Below the pieces are notes generated by a model that saw only the letters and a program-made list of their open reading frames with translations, made no database searches and was not told where the DNA came from. Shown one piece after another: positions 27,338 to 36,734 of a DNA stretch of 51,093 bases (within the stretch, counting starts at the first letter, position 1; each line of letters starts with the position of its first letter). Both the position numbers and the translations under genes were made by a program. Source of the stretch: Planctomycetota bacterium (lineage in GTDB: Bacteria; Planctomycetota; UBA1135; GCA-002748355); contig JALSSW010000110.1 of assembly GCA_026984035.1 (NCBI GenBank), positions 1 through 51,093 of the forward strand, read 5' to 3'.

Positions 27338-28246
27338 TTACTTCTCCTCATTCGGCTCCTTGCCCCAGATTCGGATTTCGGGGCTCAGGAGGATGCCAAA
27401 TTCTTTTTCGACTGCTTCTTGGACGCGCCCCATGAGTTCAAGAACCTGGGTTGAGGTCCCTTCGCCAAGATTCACAAAGTAGTTCGCGTGTTTCTCAGAA
27501 ACCTTGATATTCCCTTCGCGGGCGCCCTTCATTCCGCTGGCTTCGACGAGACGACCTGCCGCATCGCCTTCGGGGTTTTTGAAGATGCAACCGAGACTCG
27601 GCTCAGTCACAGGTTGGCTTCGGTTTCGATACAACAGATATTCTTTGATGCGCTCCTGGATCAAGAGGCGGTTGGAAGGCTTCAGCTCGAAAGTTGCTGT
27701 GGTGATCAGGACATTTCCGAGATTACTGTCCCGGTAGCCGGGATTGAGGTCGGCTCTCTCCAACTCACGGATTTCACCGCTTTCCTCGGCAACTCGGACA
27801 GAAACCAAGTGATCAAAAGTCTCCCCTTCCTTGGTTCCCGCGTTCATACGGACGGCCCCCCCCACCTGTGCCGGGATCCCGATCAAGGATTCCAATCCCT
27901 CAAGTCCCAAGTCCTTGGCCTTGCGAATCAGAGAAGGGAGGGTCGTCCCCGCCGAAGCCACAAGGCGATTGCCGTCGCGCACGACACGGTTCCACTGGGG
28001 AATGGTAAAAACAAAAGCGTCCACCCCTTCATCCGGGATCAACACATTGCTTCCTCCCCCAAGGAAGTGGTAGGGAAGACCCCGCTCCGCACAGACCCGT
28101 AAAAATAGAGCAGCATCCTCTTCGGCCCAGGGTTCGACCAAAACCGCAGCCCGCCCCCCTACCCCCAGGCGCGACTTAGAGCTGAGATCCACTCCCTCGC
28201 GGAGGACGCCCTTAAATCCTTCGAACCAACTCTTTGACCAATCCAT
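27338..28246 (-). CDS. murB: UDP-N-acetylmuramate dehydrogenase MurB
   Basis: FAD-dependent enzyme that reduces UDP-GlcNAc-enolpyruvate to UDP-MurNAc in the cytoplasm. The 302-residue product has the FAD-binding HFLGGGSNVLIPDEG, GLEGLESLIGIPAQVGGAVRMNAG, the active-site PSLGCIFKNPEGDAAGRLVEASG with its serine, and the C-terminal LLSPEIRIWG with its glutamate. The block SEKHANYFVN places it with type II (short) MurB. The start is the ATG at 28246, with GGGAG seven bases upstream inside the end of murC, so the two genes overlap by 35 bp. It is the last gene of the dcw cluster; no ddl, ftsQ, ftsA or ftsZ follows. Confidence 0.95.
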   Translation of the reverse strand: MDWSKSWFEGFKGVLREGVDLSSKSRLGVGGRAAVLVEPWAEEDAALFLRVCAERGLPYHFLGGGSNVLIPDEGVDAFVFTIPQWNRVVRDGNRLVASAGTTLPSLIRKAKDLGLEGLESLIGIPAQVGGAVRMNAGTKEGETFDHLVSVRVAEESGEIRELERADLNPGYRDSNLGNVLITTATFELKPSNRLLIQERIKEYLLYRNRSQPVTEPSLGCIFKNPEGDAAGRLVEASGMKGAREGNIKVSEKHANYFVNLGEGTSTQVLELMGRVQEAVEKEFGILLSPEIRIWGKEPNEEK

Positions 28247-29597
28247 CAAGTTCTCCCGCCCCTAAGATCAGAGGAATCGCATTGTCCTTTTCCAAATGGG
28301 GAAGAAGCCTATCGGCTAAATCCAGAGGGCTCCCCCCATATTCGGCTTTTCCGCCCGCTTCTCGTACGGCCTCGGCCAAACTCCGGCCGTCCACCCCATG
28401 ATCCAAGTTAGGATCCTCCCGGGCCGGATAGATCTCTGCAATCACGCTGAGATCCGCCAAGGAAAGGGCTTTTGCAAATTCATCCAACAAATGCCTGGTC
28501 CGAGAATACTGGTGTGCTTGAAATCCAACGATGAGCTTTCGACCGGGGAAGGTCCGCCGGGCGGTCCGCAATACCGCTAAAATCTCGGCTGGATGGTGGG
28601 CGTAATCGTCCACAAGCTGCCCACCCTGTGGCCCTGTGTGAATCTGAAAACGCCGATCAACCCCCGCGAAGCTGGAAAGCCCCAGGGCAGCCTTCTCGGG
28701 ATCTGCACCCGCCGCCATGGCAAGACCAAGAGCAAAAAGGGCATTCAACACCTGGAAATAACCCGGGAGCTGAAGCTGTACCCTCGGGTATTTCTCGTTA
28801 TGGTGCATGGGAGTAAAGGAGTAACAGCCCATTTCCTCCTCCACTTGGACCGCCCGAAGATCAGCAAAGAGACCTGAGCCGACCCGAAAGATCTCAACCC
28901 CACTGGGGATCCCGCTCAGGACCCGGGAAGAAAGATCATCATGCACAAAAAGCCGCCCTCCTGGGGGAAGACTCTGGGCATAACCTGCAAACGCGATCTC
29001 CAAATCCCGACGCTCGGGATAGCAATCAAAATGGTCAGGATCCAGGTTGAGGATCGCAGCGTGAGTCGGCTTCAAAGCGTGAAAGGATCGGTTGAACTCA
29101 CAGGCTTCCACCACAAAGAGGTCGCTGCTTCCCGCCCTTCCGTTGCCCCCGAAACCGGGCACCTGCCCACCGATCAAGTACGAGGGATCCAAGCCGGCCG
29201 CCCGCAAGGCCGAAACGCAAAGGGCGGTGGTCGAAGTCTTCCCATGAGTGCCCGCAACAGCAAGAGTCCGCAAGCCCTCCGAGAGCTTGCCCACAGCCTC
29301 TGCATAGAGGTAACAAGGAAGTCCTCTTTGTTTGGCTTTTTGAATTTCGGGGTTGTTGTCCGGGATGGCGGCGGACCGAATCACCCATCCATCTTCAAAG
29401 TTGAGGCTCTTTTCGCTGTGCCCGAGAAAAACTTGGATCCCCAGCCCCCGCAGATCCTCGAGACAATCCGAATCCACATGATCGGATCCTGTCACATGTA
29501 CTCCCATGCCGCACAAGAACCTGGCAAGGCCGGACATACCTGAACCACCAATACCGATCAGGTGGGCAAACTGGAAGGGGACTTTGCTTTCATTCAT
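28212..29597 (-). CDS. murC: UDP-N-acetylmuramate--L-alanine ligase MurC
   Basis: Mur ligase that adds L-Ala to UDP-MurNAc. The 461-residue product begins with the MurC-type HLIGIGGSGMSGLARFL and has the ATP-binding AGTHGKTSTTAL, NLDPDHFDCYP, the central-to-C-terminal block FAGVDRRFQIH, and VDDYAHHPAEI with the conserved YAHHP. Length is as expected. Its ATG shares ATGA with the stop of murG (4-bp overlap), and its 3' end overlaps murB by 35 bp, so it is firmly inside the dcw transcription unit. Confidence 0.96.
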   Translation of the reverse strand: MNESKVPFQFAHLIGIGGSGMSGLARFLCGMGVHVTGSDHVDSDCLEDLRGLGIQVFLGHSEKSLNFEDGWVIRSAAIPDNNPEIQKAKQRGLPCYLYAEAVGKLSEGLRTLAVAGTHGKTSTTALCVSALRAAGLDPSYLIGGQVPGFGGNGRAGSSDLFVVEACEFNRSFHALKPTHAAILNLDPDHFDCYPERRDLEIAFAGYAQSLPPGGRLFVHDDLSSRVLSGIPSGVEIFRVGSGLFADLRAVQVEEEMGCYSFTPMHHNEKYPRVQLQLPGYFQVLNALFALGLAMAAGADPEKAALGLSSFAGVDRRFQIHTGPQGGQLVDDYAHHPAEILAVLRTARRTFPGRKLIVGFQAHQYSRTRHLLDEFAKALSLADLSVIAEIYPAREDPNLDHGVDGRSLAEAVREAGGKAEYGGSPLDLADRLLPHLEKDNAIPLILGAGELDGLVKELVRRI

Positions 29598-30727
29598 GCT
29601 TGAAACACCTTTCCTTCTTTGCCTCCAGACTCCAGCCTGCTCCGCCCTGCCTGCCCAGCGAGAAGCTCCAACTCACGAAGAACCTTCTCCGTTCCGTCCC
29701 GTGGCAAAAGCTCTTTTGCCCGAGCGCCCATTTTCTCACGCTTCGAAGCATCCCCGAGGAGTCCCTCAAGGCCATCTAAACCTTTCCCCAGAACCAGGTC
29801 ACTCTGAGTAAGGTGCAAAGCAGCACCCTGATCCGCCAGGAACGCAACGTTCTTGCACTGGTGCCGGTCGGGGTGCCAGGGAATCGGCACGGCCACGATC
29901 GCGGTTCCCAGAGCCGCTGCTTCGCAAAGAGTCGTCCCACCCCCCCGCAAAATACAGAGATCGGCACGTCGAAGGAGACTGGGCACATCCTCCCGAAACG
30001 GAAAAACATGGACTTTCAACTTGGTCTCCTGGTAGGCATCAAAGCATGCCTTCTCCTTGCCTGGCCCCGCGACATGAATGATGTGCAGCCGCTCTTTGAG
30101 CTTTGGAGGCAGACGACGCAGCAAGGCGGGCAAAGTCAGATTGAGGACTTCGGCTCCCTGGCTTCCTCCCAGAACCAGGAGGACCAGTTCCTCGTCCGGG
30201 ATCCCAAGATCGGGAATCTCCCCATCGTGCTTGAGGCGCAGAATGCGTCTGCGAAGGGGAAGCCCCGTCCAACGGAGAGAAGGCAAGGAAGGATGCCCTT
30301 CGAGAGGAAAGGCATGACAGATCCGTTCGGCCTTCCGGCAGAACCTCCGATTGGCTCTTCCCATCACTCGGTTCTGTTCAAGGAGCAAAACCGGCACTCC
30401 CAAGGTCTTGGCGGCTTCCAGGACAGGGTAGGAAGTCCTCCCTCCTAAACCCACAACAACATCCGCCCCAAAGCGACGGAGAATGTTCATGGCCTCACGC
30501 TTCTTCTGTGACAGCTTCCACATGAACACGAGGTTGGAGGAACTAACCGGCAAGGCCTGGGAACGTCCCTGCAAGAAAGGTTTCAAAAAGGGCTGCTCAA
30601 TCGCCCGATCCCCGTGAATGAGGAAGACTGCATCCCCCCGCTCAAGCAAGGCTTCTGCCAAGGCCAAACCGGGAACAAGGTGCCCCCCAGATCCTCCCCC
30701 CGCGAAAAGGATCCGGAGCCGCGTCAT
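29594..30727 (-). CDS. murG: Lipid II synthase MurG (UDP-GlcNAc transferase)
   Basis: Peripheral membrane GT-B glycosyltransferase that converts lipid I to lipid II on the inner face of the membrane. The 377-residue product has the N-terminal FAGGGSGGHLVPGLALAEAL (family GGTGGH motif), VVGLGGRTSYPVLEAA, LLLEQNRVMGRANR and the acceptor/donor-site LLVLGGSQGAEVLNLTLP. A typical C-terminal half follows with RGGGTTLCEAAALGTAIVAVP. The start ATG overlaps the LysM-gene stop by 4 bp and its stop overlaps murC by 4 bp. Identification is secure. Confidence 0.95.
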   Translation of the reverse strand: MTRLRILFAGGGSGGHLVPGLALAEALLERGDAVFLIHGDRAIEQPFLKPFLQGRSQALPVSSSNLVFMWKLSQKKREAMNILRRFGADVVVGLGGRTSYPVLEAAKTLGVPVLLLEQNRVMGRANRRFCRKAERICHAFPLEGHPSLPSLRWTGLPLRRRILRLKHDGEIPDLGIPDEELVLLVLGGSQGAEVLNLTLPALLRRLPPKLKERLHIIHVAGPGKEKACFDAYQETKLKVHVFPFREDVPSLLRRADLCILRGGGTTLCEAAALGTAIVAVPIPWHPDRHQCKNVAFLADQGAALHLTQSDLVLGKGLDGLEGLLGDASKREKMGARAKELLPRDGTEKVLRELELLAGQAGRSRLESGGKEGKVFQA

Positions 30728-31236
30728 TTGCTTGCCCGGGCTGATGTTCCGATCAACGACCGTGGGAGGGCCGGGACTTTGATGATTCGACCTACCTTGA
30801 GGATGGCTTGGACCTTCATGTGATTGGCCTTGGCCAAGAAACGCAAAACCTTGGGTCCTTGACGGCCATAGCTGCGTTGGGCAATCCGGGCAAGACTGTC
30901 TCCCCGGCGCACCCTCCAGGATTTGCTTGGAAAAGGCTTCCGCTTGACCCTGGCTTTGGCCTTGGCTCTGGACGGGACAACCTTGGTCCCTTTGGGAGGT
31001 GACGGATCCTGTTTTCTCGCTTTACCGATCTTGACGGGAGAGGGAGTGATGGGCCTGAGATTGTTCCACTCACTCCCTTTTTCCAACGAAGGACTTGGCA
31101 CGATGCCCGCCTTCGCACTCTTGTCACGATTGCGGGCCGCAGCAGCAACATCATCCTCGCCGAAGATTCCGACGATCAGGATCAAACCGCAGAGCACAAA
31201 CAGCGCGCCCAGCCCAAAGCGTTCAATAAAACTCAT
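30724..31236 (-). CDS. Membrane-anchored LysM-domain protein within the dcw cluster
   Basis: 170 residues from the ATG at 31236, which follows GGGAGGG at about 8-base spacing. The N-terminal MSFIERFGLGALFVLCGLILIVGIFGED gives one membrane segment. A Lys/Pro/Ser-rich linker of about 80 residues follows. The C-terminal third is a LysM domain (WRVRRGDSLARIAQRSYG, then LAKANHMKVQAILKVGRIIKVP), which normally binds N-acetylglucosamine-containing chains such as peptidoglycan. It sits between ftsW and murG, where murD-ftsW-murG is the common order, and overlaps murG by 4 bp. Probable role: a peptidoglycan-binding partner of the division or elongation machinery. This is inference from position and domain. 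Confidence 0.85.
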   Translation of the reverse strand: MSFIERFGLGALFVLCGLILIVGIFGEDDVAAAARNRDKSAKAGIVPSPSLEKGSEWNNLRPITPSPVKIGKARKQDPSPPKGTKVVPSRAKAKARVKRKPFPSKSWRVRRGDSLARIAQRSYGRQGPKVLRFLAKANHMKVQAILKVGRIIKVPALPRSLIGTSARASK

Positions 31237-31272
31237 GGCCCAACCCTCCCTAGGTAAGCCGCCCAACCTGGA

Positions 31273-32385
31273 TCAATCCAAGGCCCTGCCCTCTTCCGGA
31301 GTCGCGATGCGAGCAAGAAGCCCCACCGTCGCGAGTGCGAAAACAAGTCCGGTTCCACCTGAACTGATGAAAGGCAGATCAATGCCCTTCTCGGGGATTG
31401 TATAGGTGACACCGAGCATGTTGAAGCATGCCTGTCCAACGATTTGCACAACAAGTCCCAAAGCCACCAGCGAAGCCCAGGGATCCCGCTTGCGGCGGGC
31501 GATCTGGATGCCCGCGTAGAGGAAAAGCGTAAAGAGTCCGACGACCAATAAACTGCCCAGAACTCCGAATTCATTGCCCAAAACCGCCAAAACAAAATCG
31601 TTTCGACCCTCGGGGATGAAAAACTTGGACCACGATTCTCCGATCCCGGTCCCTGCCAGCCCCCCTTCGGAAAAGGCCGAGAGGCCCCGACTCATCTGGT
31701 ACCCAGGGGTCGCACTGAAAAAATCCGCCAGCCTGGCCTGGGTATGATGGAACCCCAAGGTCAACAACAAAAAGACCCCCAACCCCAGCATGCTCAGGAG
31801 AATCAGGATGGCCCGCAGGCTCAAGCCAGCAGCAACCAGCATGACACCTCCCACCACAAAGATGAAAAAGGCGTTGCCGATGTCGGGCTGCATAATCAGA
31901 ACCAAAGAAGCCAATCCAAGGAAGCCAACAGACTGCAGGATTTCGGAGAAACCCTTCTCAATACCGCGCCCAAAGGCCACCAACAAGGAAGCAAAGGAAA
32001 GAACCAGAGCGGGTTTCAGGATCTCCACCGGCTGGAAAGTAATCCCTCCCACGGGAATCCAGCGGGCTGCTCCCTTGCCGCTCCAACCGAAAAACTTGGG
32101 GAGAATGCAGAGAACGATGGCCAGTCCCAAGACATAGGGGGCTCCCTTTTTGATCCAATCAAGAGGGATCAGTTGCATGGTGAAAAAAAGCCCTAACCCG
32201 AGAAACATGGGGAGAGCCCGCCTCGAGAGGACCGGAAGAAGGGGACCCTTAGCCAAGGCCGCATCAAGACCCCAGCCGACCACAAGGCCCATTCCGAGAA
32301 GTACCAAAACCACAAAAAGCAAGACCTCCCTCCATAGGTTAAGGCGGATCCTTGTCCCTGGTCTGGCATAGAGAGATTGATTCAT
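31273..32385 (-). CDS. ftsW: SEDS peptidoglycan polymerase FtsW
   Basis: FtsW polymerises lipid II into glycan strands in partnership with the class B PBP FtsI. About 370 residues and roughly ten membrane helices. SEDS signatures: QPVEILKPALVL, MQPDIGNAFFIF, YQMSRGLSAFSEGGLAGTGIGES, FIPEGRNDFVLAVLGNEFG (with the conserved Asp) and LPFISSGGTGLV. The start is the ATG at 32385, part of ATGA with the mraY stop; the longer frame to 32439 is inside mraY. FtsW rather than RodA is chosen because of its place in the dcw cluster next to ftsI and murG. Note that murD is absent at this junction. Confidence 0.93.
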   Translation of the reverse strand: MNQSLYARPGTRIRLNLWREVLLFVVLVLLGMGLVVGWGLDAALAKGPLLPVLSRRALPMFLGLGLFFTMQLIPLDWIKKGAPYVLGLAIVLCILPKFFGWSGKGAARWIPVGGITFQPVEILKPALVLSFASLLVAFGRGIEKGFSEILQSVGFLGLASLVLIMQPDIGNAFFIFVVGGVMLVAAGLSLRAILILLSMLGLGVFLLLTLGFHHTQARLADFFSATPGYQMSRGLSAFSEGGLAGTGIGESWSKFFIPEGRNDFVLAVLGNEFGVLGSLLVVGLFTLFLYAGIQIARRKRDPWASLVALGLVVQIVGQACFNMLGVTYTIPEKGIDLPFISSGGTGLVFALATVGLLARIATPEEGRALD

Positions 32386-33512
32386 CGCACTTTGAAAAGA
32401 AGAAGACTGAAGGCTGCAAGAAGAGCGGAGACAATCCAAAATCGAGCAACGATCTTGGTCTCAGGAATGCCCATCTTTTCGAAATGGTGATGGATGGGGG
32501 TGCAAAGAAAGACTCTTTTTCCGTGGAGTTTAAAAAAACTCACCTGGATCATCACGGAGAGGACTTCGGCCACGAAAACTCCTCCTGCAATCAAGAGGGA
32601 TAGCTCCATGCGACTTGCGATGGCGGAAAAGCCGAGAAGGCTTCCGATGGAAAGGCTGCCAACATCCCCCATGAAGATTTGGGCGGGAGCAGCATTGAAC
32701 CAAAGAAAGCCAAGAGATCCTCCAAGCAGGGCACCGAGCTGCACCGAGATCTCCTTGCATTCAGGGACATGGAGAACATAAAGATACGAGGCAATCTTGA
32801 GATCCCCGACAATATAGGTGGCCCCAAGGAGGGCGAAGGCCGTGCAAAACACGCAACCAATCGCGAGTCCATCCAAGCCGTCGGCAAGATTGACCCCATT
32901 GGCGGTTCCCGCCAAGGCTAAGAAAAGAAAGATAATAAATCCTGCGCCTCCGAGAAAGGTGAGGGGAAGGATGGCATCCGTCGGGTTTTTGTTTTTTAAG
33001 AAAGGAAGAACCAAGGACTGAAGGTAGGAGAGATTGCCCGACCACAGCCCCTGCTGGAGCCAGAGGCCGAGAAGGGTCGCGCAGACTCCTGTTAAAAGCA
33101 GCTTGGCTTTAAGGGAAAGCCCATGCTTCGTAGGGTGAAAAAGCTTTTGATGGTCATCGAAGTACCCAATGGCCATAAAAACCAGAAAAACGACGATCCC
33201 GGTCCAGGCGAGGGCACTGTCCAAGCGACACCAGAGAAGGATGGAAATCAGGAGGGAAGCTCCCAGGAAAAGGCCCCCCATGGTAGGCGTCCCTTCTTTT
33301 TTCTGATCGACGATTGCTCTTCGAGCTTCTCCCATTTTGGAAAAGTCCTCGCCGATGCTGCGTTTTTTTTGCCAAGCGATGAAGCGTTTCCCAAGGAACA
33401 AGCAAAGAATAAAAGCTGTCGCAAAGGCCGCCCCGATCCTGAAGCTGGGATACATCCCCAAGAGGGGAAACCCAAAACTTTCGTTCAGATAGCGGAAGAG
33501 AGCGTAGAGCAT
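32382..33512 (-). CDS. mraY: Phospho-N-acetylmuramoyl-pentapeptide transferase MraY
   Basis: Integral membrane enzyme that makes lipid I from UDP-MurNAc-pentapeptide and undecaprenyl phosphate. 376 residues, about ten membrane helices. Conserved blocks: EGTPTMGGLFLG, GYFDDHQKLF, the DDxxK-like HGLSLKAKL region, GTANGVNLADGLDGLAIG with the catalytic NLADGLDG, WFNAAPAQIFMGDVGSLSIG, and PIHHHFEKMG near the C-terminus. All match MraY. It starts 73 bp after murF, the largest gap among the mur genes here, and overlaps ftsW by 4 bp. Confidence 0.96.
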   Translation of the reverse strand: MLYALFRYLNESFGFPLLGMYPSFRIGAAFATAFILCLFLGKRFIAWQKKRSIGEDFSKMGEARRAIVDQKKEGTPTMGGLFLGASLLISILLWCRLDSALAWTGIVVFLVFMAIGYFDDHQKLFHPTKHGLSLKAKLLLTGVCATLLGLWLQQGLWSGNLSYLQSLVLPFLKNKNPTDAILPLTFLGGAGFIIFLFLALAGTANGVNLADGLDGLAIGCVFCTAFALLGATYIVGDLKIASYLYVLHVPECKEISVQLGALLGGSLGFLWFNAAPAQIFMGDVGSLSIGSLLGFSAIASRMELSLLIAGGVFVAEVLSVMIQVSFFKLHGKRVFLCTPIHHHFEKMGIPETKIVARFWIVSALLAAFSLLLFKVR

Positions 33513-33585
33513 GCAGTCTTGGTTTCTTGTTTAGAGAGAGAAAGGAACAGTTTATTGTCAGGAGTTGGTGGGGAAAAATCCTCGT

Positions 33586-35064
33586 TTATGGATCCTTGGA
33601 CTTTGGAGGAAGGAGCTGGTCCACCACACGATCCAGTTCCATCATCCGGGAGCCTTTGAAGAGGACGAGGTCGCCCTCACCGATGTGTTCACGAAGAGCT
33701 TCGACGAGGAGCTCCGACCTGAGAAAGGCCTGGGCCATCCCCGGACGGGCAGCTTCTTCGGAAAAAGTTTCGGCACTGGCTGCTGCAAGCGGTCCCAGGC
33801 TAAGGAGCAGATCCACACGGCCTCGCAACTGGCGTCCCAACTCCTGGTGAAGAGAGAGGGAGTTCTCCCCCAATTCTCCCATGTCCCCGAGGACCAGGAG
33901 CTTCCTTCGGGCCCCGCTCCAAGAGTCGAGGACCGAGAGAGCTGCCATCAGGGACTCGGGGTTCGCATTGTAGCTGTCGTCAATGAAGGTCGCCCCTCTC
34001 TGGCCGGCCTTGACCTCAAGCCGCCTCGGGCTGGGGCGGATCGTATGGGCTTCGGCACAAAGTTCCTTGGGATCTTCACCCAGAGCCGCAGCAAGAGTGA
34101 GTGCAGCAAGAACATTGCGCACATTGTGGAGTCCGAAGAGTTGTAAGTGGACGGAGGCCTTCCCTTCATGACCGGGTCTTTGGTCCAACAGTTCGAAATG
34201 AACCCCATCGGGCCGCGGCCTGAGCGAAGCAACCTGCAAATCGGCCTGGTGCGTAACACCGTAGCTGAGGATGGACCGCCCACAGGACCGCTCGACCAGC
34301 CGGCCAAAAAAGGGATCGTCAGCATTCAGGACAAGAAGGCCATCCTTCGGAACACTCAAGATGAGGTCGGCCTTCTCTTGGAAGACGCCTTCCAGATTTC
34401 CGAAGCCTTCGAGGTGGCCTCGCCCGATCATGCTGATGAGGCCAATGTCGGGCTTGCAGACCTCCGCCAATTCCTTGAGCTCACCGGGATGATTGGTGCC
34501 CAGCTCGCAGAGGAGGACTTCACAACGCTCATCCGCTCGAAAAATCGTCATGGGAAGACCGAAGCGATTGTTGTAGGAGTGCTCTGCAGCGACCAATAGG
34601 TGATGCGGCTGGAGGAGATGTTTTGCAAAGTCCTTGATGGAGGTCTTTCCGCAAGTTCCCGTAATCCCAATCACTTTGCAGGCAGGAAGAGCACGTCGGT
34701 ATGCCTCAGAGAGCCTCAGAAATGCCTCAGCACTGTCCTCACACTGCACAACAAAGCAGTCCTCGGGAAAACCCTCATCGGGAATCTTGGACACGAGGAG
34801 CCCCGCCGCTCCCGCACGGCGCGCAGCCTCGAGGAAACGATGCCCATCCGTCTTGGGGCCTTGATAGGCAACGAAGAGTTCTCCGGGATTCAGAGTCCGA
34901 CTGTCGATCGACACTCCTCGGACCAACCCCGCGCCTCTAAGGACCCGACCACCGGTGATTTCCGCAACATCCTCCGGACTCCAATGGACCACAGCCCAGT
35001 GCTCTCCGGCCTTTTGTTCGATGGCCTGCGGCCCTTCAGGCCCCCCTAGTTTCGTCGCAGCCAT
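33586..35064 (-). CDS. murF: UDP-MurNAc-tripeptide--D-Ala-D-Ala ligase MurF
   Basis: Mur ligase that adds D-Ala-D-Ala to the UDP-MurNAc-tripeptide. The 492-residue product has VRGVSIDSRTLNPGELFVAY, ATP-binding GITGTCGKTSIKDF, LLCELGTNHPGELKELA, FIDDSYNANPESLMAAL and VLGDMGELGENSLSLH, the last two being MurF-specific. The ATG at 35064 follows GAGGTGAG. It overlaps murE by 19 bp. Its C-terminal LFKGSRMMELDRVV is typical. Identification is secure. Confidence 0.96.
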   Translation of the reverse strand: MAATKLGGPEGPQAIEQKAGEHWAVVHWSPEDVAEITGGRVLRGAGLVRGVSIDSRTLNPGELFVAYQGPKTDGHRFLEAARRAGAAGLLVSKIPDEGFPEDCFVVQCEDSAEAFLRLSEAYRRALPACKVIGITGTCGKTSIKDFAKHLLQPHHLLVAAEHSYNNRFGLPMTIFRADERCEVLLCELGTNHPGELKELAEVCKPDIGLISMIGRGHLEGFGNLEGVFQEKADLILSVPKDGLLVLNADDPFFGRLVERSCGRSILSYGVTHQADLQVASLRPRPDGVHFELLDQRPGHEGKASVHLQLFGLHNVRNVLAALTLAAALGEDPKELCAEAHTIRPSPRRLEVKAGQRGATFIDDSYNANPESLMAALSVLDSWSGARRKLLVLGDMGELGENSLSLHQELGRQLRGRVDLLLSLGPLAAASAETFSEEAARPGMAQAFLRSELLVEALREHIGEGDLVLFKGSRMMELDRVVDQLLPPKSKDP

Positions 35065-36734
35065 GCTCTCACCTCTTCGCGATCATCAAAAGGAACCGTT
35101 TCCTTGCCGATGACTTGCCCTCGTTCATGCCCCTTACCTGCAATCAACACCGCATCCCCTTCTTGTGCCTGGTCCAGCACATGCCGGATGGCCTCCCCCC
35201 GATCCGGGCAGAGCTCAACCAGGAGACCCTCACGCTGCTCGACCCCTTCTAAAATCATCTGGATGATGCTTTCTGGGCTCTCGGTTCGGGGATTGTCATT
35301 GGTCACTACGATATGATCCGCGTTTTGGGCGGCAATCTTTCCCATGATTTTGCGCTTGAGGCGGTCGCGATCCCCTCCGCAGCCGAAGACTAAGCGCAAT
35401 TTTTTAGGGCCGAGCGCCCGGACAGCTTGGCAGGCCTTTTCCAAAGCGTCGGGAGTATGAGCGTAGTCCACAAAGATGGGAAAGGGCCTTCCCTCGCCCG
35501 CCATCTCTTCGAGACGACCGGCAACCGGAATCGCCTGACCGAGGCGATCGACGGCAAAGAGCAGAGGGACTTTGAAGGCCATCGCAGCGGCAAGGGCAGC
35601 CATGGCATTACGAGCGTTGTGAACGCCAATCAAACCCAATTCGAGGTCAGCCATTCCCTCGCGGGCGTGGATGCGCAGGCTTGTGCCACGGGGCCCTTGA
35701 TGGAGGATCTCCCCCTGCAAATGGCATTCGGCGGGGTTCTTAGGCTTGTCAAGAGCCCAAGTAATGAGGCGAATGCCAGGAGGAACTTGAGATCGCATGA
35801 CCGCCGCTTCAGGATCATCGGCGGGAAGGACCGCGACCCCTCCCCTTTCAAGCAAACCGAAAAGCCGAGACTTGGCGCGGGCATAGGCTTCCATGCTCCC
35901 ATGATAATCAAGGTGATCTTGACTGAGACTGGTGAAGACGGCTGCCTGGAAACGCACATCCTGAACCCGGCCCTGGTCCAAGGCATGACTGCTAACTTCG
36001 AGGACCGCGCTGCCGCAATGATTGCTCAGCATCTCCCTTAAGAGCCGATGGATTTCGAGCGCCCCCGGCGTTGTGTTGGAAAGGGACACCCTTATTTCTT
36101 GGTCCTTTTGGTCTCTTCCCAGCCGCCCCCCAAGGGTTCCGAGAATGCCCACCGGACCATGGGTGTCCTGCAAACAAGCCGCAAGGAGGTGGGCAACGGT
36201 GGTTTTTCCATTGGTCCCCGTAATCCCAGCAACGGGGAGGACGCGGGAAGGCTGCCCATAGAAGATCGAGGCGACCCGGGAGAGAGCAGCCCGCACATCA
36301 TCGACCACGAGAAGGGGTACCGGAACGGGGAGGGGGCGACAGGCCACGACCGCCACGGCTCCTCGGCCCACAGCCTCTGAGGCAAAAGCCGCCCCATCTT
36401 GCTCGACACCCGGAATCGCAAAAAAGACCGAGCCTGGGCGGGCTTTCCGGCTGTCCTGACAGAGGTCCTTGATAGTCACGGCAGCGAGGCTGGGTGGAGT
36501 GAGGTGCTGCGGCTTGGAAGAATCGGTAGGGGCAGCTCCACGAAACCTAAGAAGCTCCGCCCTCGGTAGTGCCCGAGCCAGGTCTCCAAGATCGACCATG
36601 CGATCCAATTCCCTCTCCATCCCTTTGGGATCAAAAACCAAGCCGCCCCCCTTGACATTGGGAGCCGGCGCCCGGGAACGCCCCGGACGAACCGCCCAGC
36701 CCACCAGTCTATCGAAGCCGAACATCAAGCCCAT
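35046..36734 (-). CDS. murE: UDP-MurNAc-L-Ala-D-Glu--meso-diaminopimelate ligase MurE
   Basis: Mur ligase adding the third stem-peptide residue. From the ATG at 36734 (AAGGAG six bases upstream; ATG at 36725 also possible) the product has 562 residues. That is longer than usual because about 70 N-terminal residues precede the first conserved block IKDLCQDSRKARPGSVFFA. ATP site GITGTNGKTTVAHLL, then VLEVSSHALDQGRVQ, QDHLDYHGSMEAYA, FVDYAHTPDALEKA and NDNPRTESPESII. DNPR is the motif that binds meso-diaminopimelate, so DAP-type peptidoglycan is predicted. It overlaps the end of ftsI by 26 bp. Confidence 0.95.
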   Translation of the reverse strand: MGLMFGFDRLVGWAVRPGRSRAPAPNVKGGGLVFDPKGMERELDRMVDLGDLARALPRAELLRFRGAAPTDSSKPQHLTPPSLAAVTIKDLCQDSRKARPGSVFFAIPGVEQDGAAFASEAVGRGAVAVVACRPLPVPVPLLVVDDVRAALSRVASIFYGQPSRVLPVAGITGTNGKTTVAHLLAACLQDTHGPVGILGTLGGRLGRDQKDQEIRVSLSNTTPGALEIHRLLREMLSNHCGSAVLEVSSHALDQGRVQDVRFQAAVFTSLSQDHLDYHGSMEAYARAKSRLFGLLERGGVAVLPADDPEAAVMRSQVPPGIRLITWALDKPKNPAECHLQGEILHQGPRGTSLRIHAREGMADLELGLIGVHNARNAMAALAAAMAFKVPLLFAVDRLGQAIPVAGRLEEMAGEGRPFPIFVDYAHTPDALEKACQAVRALGPKKLRLVFGCGGDRDRLKRKIMGKIAAQNADHIVVTNDNPRTESPESIIQMILEGVEQREGLLVELCPDRGEAIRHVLDQAQEGDAVLIAGKGHERGQVIGKETVPFDDREEVRAWLRRN

